In this document: positions 1 to 5,355 of the stretch, piece after piece | How positions within the stretch are numbered: the first letter of the stretch is position 1 | Layout of the letters: each line of letters opens with the position of its first letter | From: an uncultured Thermoleophilia bacterium | GTDB taxonomy: Bacteria > Actinomycetota > Thermoleophilia > Gaiellales > F1-60-MAGs149 | Direction: 5' to 3' | Length of the DNA: 5,355 nt | Assembly (NCBI GenBank): GCA_902806305.1 | Contig: CADCWC010000296.1 | Coordinates: 1-5,355, forward strand | The notes under the pieces: generated by a model | The model's input: the letters and a program-made list of their open reading frames with translations, nothing else | Told to the model about the DNA's origin: nothing | The model's database searches: none | Position numbers and translations under genes: made by a program

Positions 1-283
1 ACAGGAGCTTGTCGAGGTTGCCGGCGGCGATCGCGTCGAGGTCCAGGTCCGCCTCCGTGGCGATCTGGGCGACATACCACAGGACGTCCCCGAGCTCCTT
101 GGCCAGGCCCGCGCGCCGCTCGGCGGACAGCACGCCGGCGTCGTCGCGCACCATCTTCTTGATCTTCTCGGCCACCTCGCCGGCCTCGCCGCAGAGCCCG
201 AGCGTCGGGTAGAGGAGGTTCGCGCCGGCGCCGGGGTACACCGCCGTCGTGCGGGACCGCTCCTGGTAGTCGGACAGCTCCAT
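1..283 (-). CDS. MazG-like nucleotide pyrophosphohydrolase (partial, N-terminal 94 codons)
   Basis: Reading the minus strand from the ATG at 283 gives MELSDYQERSRTTAVYPGAG and onward, still open at the left edge, so the C-terminus is missing. The all-alpha MazG/NTP-PPase metal-binding pattern is visible: EAGE at residues 33-36, E39, then KELGD at 62-66 (E63 and D66), followed by VLWYVAQIATE. Known enzymes of this superfamily hydrolyse (d)NTPs to NMP and pyrophosphate with Mg2+, as cytosolic house-cleaning enzymes. The exact nucleotide preference cannot be read here. No Shine-Dalgarno precedes the ATG, but a TAGGTT hexamer lies 7 bases upstream, so the message may be leaderless. It is divergent from the SRPBCC gene. 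The family call is firm from the motifs; the cellular substrate is unknown. Confidence 0.88.
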   Translation of the reverse strand, partial: MELSDYQERSRTTAVYPGAGANLLYPTLGLCGEAGEVAEKIKKMVRDDAGVLSAERRAGLAKELGDVLWYVAQIATEADLDLDAIAAGNLDKLL

Positions 284-290
284 CGGCCCG

Positions 291-296
291 AACCTA
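291..296 (-). promoter_or_regulatory. Candidate -10 element (TAGGTT) for a leaderless MazG-like transcript
   Basis: On the minus strand TAGGTT fits the TANNNT actinobacterial -10 consensus and ends 7 bases before the ATG at 283. That would put the transcription start at or next to the A of the ATG. No good -35 hexamer is seen at normal spacing (only TCGTGT near 314-319), and there is no Shine-Dalgarno, which agrees with a leaderless message. This rests on a short motif only. Confidence 0.35.
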
Positions 297-315
297 CCCG
301 ACGGCCGTACCCGAC
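295..315. repeat. 8-bp direct repeat TACCCGAC in the divergent intergenic gap
   Basis: TACCCGAC occurs at 295-302 and again, perfectly, at 308-315, with a 13-bp period. The self-complementary ACGGCCGT (301-308) lies between and overlaps both copies. The pair fills most of the 35-bp gap between two divergent start codons and overlaps the candidate -10 at 291-296. It could be a regulator-binding site, but an 8-mer pair in GC-rich DNA may be chance. Confidence 0.4.
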
Positions 316-318
316 ACG

Positions 319-792
319 ATGCCGCCTCCACTGCCCATCACCGCCGACCTCGACGTCCCGGACGCCCGTCCGGAGGTCGTCCACGCGCTGCTCACCGACA
401 TCGCCGCGTGGCGCCTGTGGTCCCCCCACGTGGCGTCCGTCGCCCCCGACCACGGGACCGTGCGGGGCGGGCAGACGGTGTCCACGCGGGCCTTCTTCTC
501 GCCGGCCGTCACGCCCATGCACGTCGACTGGGTGCGGCCGGGGGAGGGCATGGGCTGGCACTCGCGGGCGGCCGGCCACCGCCTGACGTACGAGAACCGG
601 GTGGAGCCGCTGCCCCGGGGCGGCACGCGCATCGCGTTCTCGGCCCGGGTGGACGGGCCGGCGGCAGGACTCGTGACCGCGCTCGCGGCGCCGATCAGCC
701 GGCTGGGGATGCGGCGGCGGATGACCCGCCTCGCGCGCCTGGCGCTGCTCGTGCAGCGCCAGGCGGCGGGGGCAGGACCGGCCGGCGGCTAG
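319..792 (+). CDS. SRPBCC-family (START/Bet v1-like, polyketide cyclase-type) protein
   Basis: A 157-residue protein, the usual length for a single SRPBCC domain. The N-terminal strand (ITADLDVPDA) is followed by the helix EVVHALLTDIAAWRLWSPHV (residues 19-38) with the W-x2-W-S-P pattern (W31, W34, P36) typical of the family. Next come a glycine turn (GTVRGGQTV), alternating beta strands, the GGTRIAF strand (101-107), and a long basic C-terminal helix (about 115-150, with ISRLGMRRRMTRLARLA). The fold forms a hydrophobic ligand cavity; members bind or modify lipids or polyketides or have no known ligand, and nothing here identifies one. No signal peptide or membrane segment is seen, so it should be cytosolic. 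The ATG at 319 has no Shine-Dalgarno and is the first start in frame after the divergent gene. It stands alone on this strand. Confidence 0.78.
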   Translation: MPPPLPITADLDVPDARPEVVHALLTDIAAWRLWSPHVASVAPDHGTVRGGQTVSTRAFFSPAVTPMHVDWVRPGEGMGWHSRAAGHRLTYENRVEPLPRGGTRIAFSARVDGPAAGLVTALAAPISRLGMRRRMTRLARLALLVQRQAAGAGPAGG

Positions 793-801
793 GAGCCGCC
801 G
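783..801. terminator. Short hairpin at the convergent gene ends
   Basis: CGGCGGCT (783-790) and AGCCGCCG (794-801) form a perfect 8-bp stem with a 3-base loop (AGG), right on the two stop codons of the converging genes. There is no T tract on either side, so it is not a classical intrinsic terminator. Actinobacterial transcripts often end at such U-poor hairpins, and its position suits a bidirectional stop. Chance pairing in GC-rich coding sequence is possible. Confidence 0.4.
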
Positions 802-1787
802 ACGAAGCCGGCCGACTGCAGGTACTGGCGGGCGGCGTCCGCGGGCTTGGCCTTGTCGACGTCCACGCGGGCGTTGAGCTCCTGCATGACCTTCTCGGTC
901 AGCGGCTTCTGGACGCGCTCGATGACCTCCTGGCCCTCGGGTCCGAGCTTCTCCACAGCGTCGTTGCGCATGGCGAACGTGACGTTGTACGGCGGGAAGA
1001 ACTTCTGGTCGTCGTCCAGGACGACGTACTTCCCGCTCGCCAGGTCGCCGTCCGTCGTGAAGACGAAGGCGACGTCGGCATCGCCCGAATCGAGCACTTG
1101 GTACTTCTGGTTGCTGGAGACGAACTTGTCGAACTTCATGTCGTAGGTCTCCTGGACGCCGAGCAGGCAGTCCTGGCGCTGACGGCACTCGGGGAAGCCG
1201 TTGATGCTCAGCTTGCTCGCGTTCGGCTTGAGGTCGCTGATCTTGGTCGGGTTGCCGACCGCGGCGGCGCCCTCCTTCGTCATGCCGAGGCGGTACGTGT
1301 TCTCGAACGGCGTGGGCGGCAGCGCGGTGATGTTGTTCTCCGCGTAGCCGGCCTTCGCCTGCTCGAACGCCTCCATCGCGTCGCGCGGCACGTCGGCCGT
1401 CTTGACGTCGAAGAACGAGGTCAGCGCGGTGCCCGTGTACTCGGGGTACGCGTCGATCTCGCCGGCCTCGAGGGCCTTGTTGGCGATGATCTCCGACCCC
1501 AGGTCGAGCTGGCGCTCGACCTTGAAGCCCGCGGCCTCGAGGGCCTGGGCGTAGATCTCCGCGAGCACGTACTGCTCCGTGAAGTTCTTGGACCCGACCG
1601 TCAGCGTCTTGCCCTCGGCGCCCGCGATCGGCTTGATCTGGGTGGAGGAGGCCTCCTCCTGGGCAGGCTCGGCGGCGGCCCCGCCACCGCCCGCGGCGGG
1701 CTCCTCGTCATCGCCGCCGCACGCGGCGAAGGCGATGGCGAGCACGGTCGCCGTAAGAAGGGTGAACAGGGGATGGGACCGTCTCAT
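789..1787 (-). CDS. Osmoprotectant ABC transporter substrate-binding lipoprotein (OpuC/ProX/OsmF-like)
   Basis: A 332-residue exported lipoprotein. MRRSHPLF is followed by a hydrophobic stretch (9-22) and a lipobox FAAC with the lipidated Cys at 23, then a Gly/Ala/Glu-rich linker (24-50). The mature domain is of the periplasmic-binding type II OpuAC class: VGSKNFTEQYVLAEIYAQAL (64-83), then GEIDAYPEYTGTAL (109-122), the family's hallmark segment with candidate ligand-contacting tyrosines Y114 and Y117. Later come NTYRLGMT, and GDADVAFVFTTDG (235-247) in the second lobe. PECRQRQDC carries Cys201 and Cys207, a likely disulfide. Known relatives bind glycine betaine, choline, carnitine or proline betaine; which one is not readable here. 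The start at 1787 is chosen over any upstream extension because it gives the signal peptide, has GAGGAG 6 bases upstream, and overlaps the permease stop as ATGA. It is the last gene of the importer operon. Confidence 0.93.
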   Translation of the reverse strand: MRRSHPLFTLLTATVLAIAFAACGGDDEEPAAGGGGAAAEPAQEEASSTQIKPIAGAEGKTLTVGSKNFTEQYVLAEIYAQALEAAGFKVERQLDLGSEIIANKALEAGEIDAYPEYTGTALTSFFDVKTADVPRDAMEAFEQAKAGYAENNITALPPTPFENTYRLGMTKEGAAAVGNPTKISDLKPNASKLSINGFPECRQRQDCLLGVQETYDMKFDKFVSSNQKYQVLDSGDADVAFVFTTDGDLASGKYVVLDDDQKFFPPYNVTFAMRNDAVEKLGPEGQEVIERVQKPLTEKVMQELNARVDVDKAKPADAARQYLQSAGFVGGS

Positions 1788-2542
1788 GTGGTGCTCCTCG
1801 TGGGGATGGGGAACTTCAGCGCGAAGCGGCGCGCCTTCGGGCGCTGGCCGACCTTGAGGCCCTTCGGGGTCACGGCGCGCTGCAGGGCGGCGAAGGCCCC
1901 GTCGGCGCCCAGCGTGACCAGGGCCACGACGATGCACGAGCCGAGCTGGCCTGCGGTGCCGTAGACGTTGGGGGAGATGATGGGCCGGCCGAGCGTGTCG
2001 ACGTTGGCCAGGGGCGCGATGGTGGCGGTGGCGATGACCGACACGAGCGCGATCCGGATGCCGTTCATGATCGTCGGCAGCGCGAGCGGCAGCTCGACGC
2101 GCGTGGCGATCTCCGTGCCGGTCAGGCCGACGCCGCGCGCGGCGTCCACGGTCTCGGGGTCCACGCCGCGGACCCCGACGTAGGCGTTCGTGAGGATCGG
2201 CGGGATCGCGAGCAGGACGAGGGCGGCGCAGACGTTCGTGAAGCCGACGCCGAGGAAGGCGATGAAGAAGACGATGAGCCCGAGCGCGGGCACGGCCCGC
2301 CCGATGTTCGAGATGCTCGTGGCCAGGAACTGGAAGCGCCCGATGTGCCCCAGCCAGATCCCGAGCGGTAGCGCGATGGCGGTGGCGATGAGCGTCGCGG
2401 TGAAGGACAGCAGCAGGTGGGTGGAGGTGAAGTCCCAGATCTCGCCGAGCCCGCCGACCCGGACGGTCCCGGCCTGGGACTCGCGCTCCTTGAAGATGAA
2501 CTCGATGGCGTCCCCGAAGGGGCCCAGCGCGGCGTGGATCAT
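1784..2542 (-). CDS. Osmoprotectant ABC transporter permease (OpuB/OpuC-type), atypical C-terminal half
   Basis: A 252-residue inner-membrane protein of the binding-protein-dependent permease class (MetI-like fold). Likely membrane segments lie near residues 41-64, 76-100, 103-121, 160-180 and 200-220. The ATPase-contacting EAA loop is present as DAARGVG (133-139) through VELPLALPTIMNGIR (149-163). After it, the usual GAGGLG of this family is absent: the position reads IAPLANVDTLGRPIIS. The C-terminus (about 228-252) is a basic tail. ATG at 2542 is chosen because it overlaps the previous permease stop as ATGA, and coding upstream of it belongs to that gene in another frame. Only a weak GGTGAG lies 3 bases before the start, so translation is probably coupled. 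It should pair with the other permease to form the channel. The transporter class is firm; the substrate is inferred from the binding protein. Confidence 0.9.
   Translation of the reverse strand: MIHAALGPFGDAIEFIFKERESQAGTVRVGGLGEIWDFTSTHLLLSFTATLIATAIALPLGIWLGHIGRFQFLATSISNIGRAVPALGLIVFFIAFLGVGFTNVCAALVLLAIPPILTNAYVGVRGVDPETVDAARGVGLTGTEIATRVELPLALPTIMNGIRIALVSVIATATIAPLANVDTLGRPIISPNVYGTAGQLGSCIVVALVTLGADGAFAALQRAVTPKGLKVGQRPKARRFALKFPIPTRSTT
1794..1799 (-). promoter_or_regulatory. Shine-Dalgarno GAGGAG for the substrate-binding lipoprotein
   Basis: GAGGAG lies 6 bases before the ATG at 1787, inside the end of the preceding permease gene. It fixes the start at the signal peptide and is the clearest ribosome site among the four importer genes, which fits a need for excess binding protein. 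Confidence 0.7.
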
Positions 2543-3270
2543 CGGCTCACCGCCCGCTGCCAGGGGGTGAGCGCCCGCTGCACGGCGAGCACCGCGAGCT
2601 CCAGGGCGGCGGCCAGCAGGATCATCAGCACGGAGGCGGCGACGACGTTCCCGCGGAAGCGCGGGTCGGCGAAGATCGACTGCCCCAGGCCGCCCGCCCC
2701 GGCGAAGAAGGCGAAGCCGGCGATCCCCACCGTCGAGGACGCCGCGATGCGCAGCCCGGCGAAGATCGTCGGCAGCGCCATGGGGAGCTCGACGCCGAAG
2801 AGGATCTGCCGCGAGCTCATGCCCATGCCCTGCGCCGCCTCGACCGTCCCCTGCGGCACCTCCCGCAGCCCGGTCAGGACGTTGCGGAAGATGAGGACCT
2901 GCGTGTAGGCGGTGAGCGCGACCACGGCAGTGGCGAAGCCGCGCCCCGTGACGTTGATGAGGATGAGGTAGAAGGCGATCGACGGGATCGTGAACAGGAT
3001 GCTCACGAAGGCGAGGAACGGCGGGGCGAGCTTGGGATAGCGGTGGGCGAGCATCGCCAGGCCCGTGGCCAGCACGAACCCGATGGCGAGTGGTATGACG
3101 CTCAGCAGGACGTGCTCCCACAGCGGGTTCAGGTAGTCCGTGAAGTTGTCGACGATCCAGCCGGGACAGAGCTCGTTGTTGCCGGGGCAGCGGTCGGCCG
3201 CGCCCTGGCGGTCGCCGAAGAAGTCGTCCGAGAGCTGCGCCAGGACCGGCGTGACGGCCAGGCCGCTCAC
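2539..3270 (-). CDS. Osmoprotectant ABC transporter permease (OpuB/OpuC-type) with short extracellular N-terminal extension
   Basis: A 243-residue membrane permease. The first ~45 residues are hydrophilic (LSDDFFGDRQGAADRC and onward) and contain two CPG triplets with Cys28 and Cys35. Membrane segments follow near 52-74, 84-103, 109-129, about 170-190 and 207-231. The EAA loop reads VEAAQGMGMSS (143-153) followed by VELPMALPTIFAGLR (160-174), and the typical GAGGLGQSIF is at 191-200. The start is GTG at 3270, sharing GTGA with the ATPase stop. The frame stays open further upstream, but that stretch overlaps the ATPase gene and shows no protein-like composition. No clear Shine-Dalgarno is seen, so reinitiation from the ATPase gene is likely. 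It acts as one of two channel subunits importing a compatible solute. Confidence 0.9.
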   Translation of the reverse strand: MSGLAVTPVLAQLSDDFFGDRQGAADRCPGNNELCPGWIVDNFTDYLNPLWEHVLLSVIPLAIGFVLATGLAMLAHRYPKLAPPFLAFVSILFTIPSIAFYLILINVTGRGFATAVVALTAYTQVLIFRNVLTGLREVPQGTVEAAQGMGMSSRQILFGVELPMALPTIFAGLRIAASSTVGIAGFAFFAGAGGLGQSIFADPRFRGNVVAASVLMILLAAALELAVLAVQRALTPWQRAVSR

Positions 3271-4487
3271 GAGCGCGCCAGGTCCGAGCCGGAGCCGGAG
3301 CTCAGGCCGTCGGCCGTGGCGCGGCCGTCGTGGGCGGCCGACTCCCGGGCGAGCTCCGTCGCGGTCGGGACGTGGCCGCCCGTCGCGGCGAGCGCGTGGC
3401 CGACCGCCTCCAGGGAGAGGATGCCGCGCACGGCGCCTGCCTCGTCGACCACCGGCCCGTAGCGGGTGTCGGCCGCGAGCAGGTCGGAGAGCGCGTCGCG
3501 CAGGATGTCGTCCATCTCGACGATGGGGTCGGCGGACGAGCGCAGGTCCTCCACGATCCGCTCGCCGGACAGGGCCCGGTCCGACAGCCAGCCCTTCGGG
3601 CGGCCGCGGTCGTCCACGAGCAGGAGGTACGGGAGGTCGGCGTCGGCGAGCTTGGCCTTCGCGGCGGCGCTGTCCTCGCCGGTGCGCACCGTGGCCGCCT
3701 TCCACAGGTCGATGTCGCGCACGCGCTGCAGCGCGAGGCGCTTGAGCGCGCGGTCGGCGCCGACGAAGTCCTCGACGAACTTGTCGGCGGGGTACATGAG
3801 CAGCTCGGAGGGCGTCGCGTACTGGGCCAGGTGCCCGCCCTCCTTGAGGATCGCGATCTTGTCGCCCATCTTGATCGCCTCGTCGATGTCGTGGGTGACG
3901 AACACGACGGTCTTGCGCAGCTCGCCCTGCAGACGCAGGAACTCGTTCTGCAGGCGCTCGCGGTTGATCGGGTCGATCGCGCCGAACGGCTCGTCCATGA
4001 GCAGGAGCGGCGGGTCGGCGGCGAGCGCCCGCGCCACGCCGACGCGCTGGCGCTGGCCGCCCGACAGCTGGGCGGGGTAGCGGCGGCCCAGCGAGCGGTC
4101 CAGGCCGATCAGGTCGAGCAGCTCCTCCACGCGGGCCTTCGTGCGGGTCTTGTCCCAGTTCAGGAGCTTGGGGACCGTGGCGATGTTGTCCGCGATGGTG
4201 CGGTGGGGGAAGAGGCCGATCTGCTGGATCGCGTACCCGACCTCCCGCCGCAGCTCCGCCGGCCGGCGCTCCATGACGGAGCGCCCGTCCAGGAGGATCT
4301 CTCCGCTCGTCAGGTCGATCATCCGGTTGACGAGCCGCATCGCCGTCGTCTTCCCGCATCCCGAGGGGCCGACGAGGACGCAGATGTCCCCGGCCTCCAC
4401 CCGGAACGAGAGGTCGGCGATGGCCGGCTTGTCCGCGCCCGGATACTGCTTGTGGACGTGACGGAACTCGAGCGTTGCCGCCTGCAT
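3267..4487 (-). CDS. Osmoprotectant ABC transporter ATP-binding protein with tandem CBS domains (OpuBA/OpuCA/ProV-like)
   Basis: A 406-residue cytoplasmic ATPase energising the importer. The nucleotide-binding domain spans about 5-245: Walker A GPSGCGKTT (40-48), Q-loop AIQQIGLFPH (86-95), signature LSGGQRQRVGVARAL (141-155), Walker B LLLMDEP (161-167), D-loop GAID (169-172), H-loop VTHD with His199. All catalytic residues are intact. After YPADKFVEDFVGADRALKRL (232-251), a linker diagnostic of the glycine betaine/choline class, come two CBS repeats, about 258-312 and 318-370 (second with RYGPVVDEAGAVRGILS). In relatives such as lactococcal OpuA, CBS modules gate transport by ionic strength or nucleotide binding. 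The last ~35 residues are Ser/Gly/Ala-rich and probably disordered. ATG at 4487 has no Shine-Dalgarno; TAGGGT lies 8 bases upstream. It is the first importer gene, 11 bp after gatD. Confidence 0.95.
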   Translation of the reverse strand: MQAATLEFRHVHKQYPGADKPAIADLSFRVEAGDICVLVGPSGCGKTTAMRLVNRMIDLTSGEILLDGRSVMERRPAELRREVGYAIQQIGLFPHRTIADNIATVPKLLNWDKTRTKARVEELLDLIGLDRSLGRRYPAQLSGGQRQRVGVARALAADPPLLLMDEPFGAIDPINRERLQNEFLRLQGELRKTVVFVTHDIDEAIKMGDKIAILKEGGHLAQYATPSELLMYPADKFVEDFVGADRALKRLALQRVRDIDLWKAATVRTGEDSAAAKAKLADADLPYLLLVDDRGRPKGWLSDRALSGERIVEDLRSSADPIVEMDDILRDALSDLLAADTRYGPVVDEAGAVRGILSLEAVGHALAATGGHVPTATELARESAAHDGRATADGLSSGSGSDLARS

Positions 4488-4495
4488 GGGGAGAA

Positions 4496-4501
4496 ACCCT
4501 A
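4496..4501 (-). promoter_or_regulatory. Candidate -10 element (TAGGGT) for the osmoprotectant importer
   Basis: TAGGGT on the minus strand fits TANNNT and ends 8 bases before the ATPase ATG at 4487. Its first three bases are the gatD stop codon. With no Shine-Dalgarno before the ATPase, a leaderless start here is plausible. The only -35-like hexamer is TTGCGC (4521-4526) at a long 19-bp spacing. Read-through from gatD is the simpler alternative. Confidence 0.28.
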
Positions 4502-5251
4502 CTCAGGCAGCCCCGCGGCGGCGCAAGCGGAGCGGTGCGTCGCGTCCTCCAGGGCGTCGTCGAGCGGCGCCAGCGCCGCCTCGAGCCCGAGCGCCCGGCG
4601 GATGAGCCAGTCCGCCAGCCAGGCGTTCTTGGGCAGCAGCGGGCCGTGCAGATACGTCCCCAGGACGTTGCCCCGGCGCACGCCCTCGAAGCCCGACGCC
4701 CCCGTGTTCCCGTGGCCGCGCAGGACGCGCCCGAGCGGCTCGGCTCCCGGGCCGAGGTGGGTGCGCCCGCCGTGGTTCTCGAAGCCCGCCAGGACCCGGG
4801 GGCCTGGCGTGCCGGGCAGGTCCACCTCGATGGCCACGTTGCCGACGAGCCGGCCGCCCGTCCCGCCGTCGGCGCGGATCGTGTGCAGGTCCACGAGGCC
4901 GATCCCGGGGATCTCCTCGTCGCCCAGGACGTAGGAGCGCCCGAGCAGCTGGTAGCCGCCGCAGACGGCGAGGACCACCGCGCCGCGGTCGGCGGCCGCG
5001 TGGAGCGCCTCGCGCTTGGTGTCCACGAGATCGTGGGCGCACAGCTTCTGGTCGCGGTCCTGGCCGCCGCCCATGTAGAAGAGGTCGTGGGCGTCGGGGT
5101 CGACGCGATCCCCGACGCTCGCGGACGTCAGCTCGAAGCCGATGCCCCGCCACGCGCAGCGCCGCTCGAGCAGGAGCAGGTTGCCGCGGTCGGCGTAGAT
5201 GTTCATGAGGTCGGGATAGAGCGCGCAGACGCGCAGGGCGGCCTCAGGCAC
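4499..5251 (-). CDS. gatD: Lipid II isoglutaminyl synthase, glutamine amidotransferase subunit GatD
   Basis: A 250-residue class I-type (CobB/CobQ-like) glutaminase, close to the ~243 residues of Staphylococcus aureus GatD. The family marker YPDLMNIYADRGN (12-24) is followed by LFYMGGGQDRDQ (57-68), the nucleophile elbow VCGGYQLLG with Cys97 (96-104), Arg134 in GGRLVGN, GFENHGGRTHLG (156-167), and GTYLHGPLLPKN with catalytic His202 (198-209). GatD releases ammonia from glutamine, and its partner MurT uses it with ATP to amidate the D-glutamate of the lipid II stem peptide at the inner face of the membrane. The cobyric acid synthase CobQ is less likely because it is much longer, with an N-terminal synthetase domain missing here. 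The start is GTG at 5251, with GAGGTGG 9 bases upstream. It overlaps the preceding gene by 8 bases, so co-translation is likely. Confidence 0.92.
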   Translation of the reverse strand: MPEAALRVCALYPDLMNIYADRGNLLLLERRCAWRGIGFELTSASVGDRVDPDAHDLFYMGGGQDRDQKLCAHDLVDTKREALHAAADRGAVVLAVCGGYQLLGRSYVLGDEEIPGIGLVDLHTIRADGGTGGRLVGNVAIEVDLPGTPGPRVLAGFENHGGRTHLGPGAEPLGRVLRGHGNTGASGFEGVRRGNVLGTYLHGPLLPKNAWLADWLIRRALGLEAALAPLDDALEDATHRSACAAAGLPE

Positions 5252-5355
5252 GGAGCATCGCCACCTCGCTGCCGACGTGGTCGTCGGTCTCGTCGACGTA
5301 CCGCGTGCGCTCGGCGCGCAGGCCGACGGCGAGCGCCTGCGCTGCGAGCTCCTCC
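5244..5355 (-). CDS. Unidentified protein, C-terminal 36 codons only
   Basis: The minus strand is open from the right edge to TGA at 5244-5246, coding for EELAAQALAVGLRAE (first 15 residues visible) and ending DHVGSEVAMLRA. Nearly every codon ends in G or C, which marks this as the true coding frame, and it overlaps the gatD start by 8 bases. In many Gram-positive bacteria and actinobacteria the gene just before gatD is murT, the Mur-ligase partner, so MurT is the positional expectation. I do not recognise the usual MurT C-terminal pattern (a YTAML-like strand) in these residues. MurT with a divergent tail, or an unrelated gene, are both open. Confidence 0.6.
   Translation of the reverse strand, partial: EELAAQALAVGLRAERTRYVDETDDHVGSEVAMLRA
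5261..5267 (-). promoter_or_regulatory. Shine-Dalgarno GAGGTGG for gatD
   Basis: GAGGTGG sits 9 bases before the GTG at 5251, within the end of the upstream gene. It supports the GTG start, the only in-frame start that leaves a normal N-terminal length ahead of the YPDLMNIYADRGN block. Confidence 0.6.

Noticed and set aside
294..632. Minus-strand open frame of 112 codons opposite the SRPBCC gene
   Set aside because: The plus-strand frame encodes a coherent SRPBCC domain; the minus frame has no domain and would overlap it fully.
1644..1659. 16-bp perfect palindrome GGAGGAGGCCTCCTCC
   Set aside because: It lies inside the low-complexity linker of the lipoprotein and is explained by consecutive codons for Glu-Glu-Ala-Ser-Ser; there is no promoter or gene end nearby for it to regulate.
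408..1964. Long open plus-strand frame (518 codons)
   Set aside because: It is antisense to the binding-protein gene and out of frame with the SRPBCC gene. The translation is Arg/Gly/Ala/Leu-rich without any domain, as expected for a shadow frame in GC-rich DNA.
2543..3121. Upstream extension of the second permease in the same frame
   Set aside because: Residues are Arg/His/Pro-rich and overlap the first permease gene; the real start at 2542 is fixed by the ATGA overlap.
3330..4934. Long open plus-strand frame (534 codons)
   Set aside because: It is antisense to the ATPase and gatD, both of which have complete motif sets. Its composition is repetitive and it has no recognisable domain.
1..5355. 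Mobile element, CRISPR array, tRNA or rRNA
   Set aside because: No transposase or integrase motif, no regularly spaced repeats and no tRNA-like cloverleaf were seen, and almost every base is accounted for by protein-coding genes.

Overview
The window is very GC-rich (about 70% by eye), with codons ending almost always in G or C, GTG starts, 4-base stop/start overlaps and a lipid II amidation gene (gatD). Together these suggest a high-GC actinobacterium. The lineage Thermoleophilia/Solirubrobacterales is a guess from overall flavour and cannot be proved from this window.

Layout: (1) bases 1-283, minus strand, hold the N-terminal part of a small MazG-type nucleotide pyrophosphohydrolase that runs off the left edge. 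(2) A 35-bp divergent gap follows, with a direct repeat and a possible leaderless promoter. (3) Bases 319-792, plus strand, hold an SRPBCC-fold protein. It ends tail-to-tail with the next gene inside a shared CTAG and a small hairpin. (4) Bases 789-4487, minus strand, hold a complete osmoprotectant (glycine betaine/choline/carnitine-type, OpuB/OpuC/OsmU-like) ABC importer. In transcription order it is: ATPase with tandem CBS domains, permease with N-terminal extension, second permease, lipoprotein substrate-binding protein. All three internal junctions are 4-base overlaps (GTGA, ATGA, ATGA). (5) Bases 4499-5251, minus strand, hold GatD, the glutaminase subunit of lipid II isoglutaminyl synthase. 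(6) Bases 5244-5355, minus strand, are the C-terminal 36 codons of an unidentified gene that overlaps the gatD start by 8 bases.

How the genes work together: the binding protein, anchored outside the membrane, should deliver a quaternary-amine osmolyte to the two-permease channel, with uptake driven by the CBS-regulated ATPase. gatD is co-directional and only 11 bp upstream of the ATPase, so wall-precursor amidation and osmolyte uptake may share a transcript. A weak -10-like TAGGGT at the gatD stop could also give the transporter its own leaderless promoter. The window is packed with genes and has no intergenic stretch over 35 bp. I see no RNA gene, mobile element or CRISPR array. I did not find a clearly novel system; the most noteworthy points are the gatD-osmolyte transporter linkage, the atypical C-terminal half of the second permease, and the unidentified neighbour where MurT would be expected.
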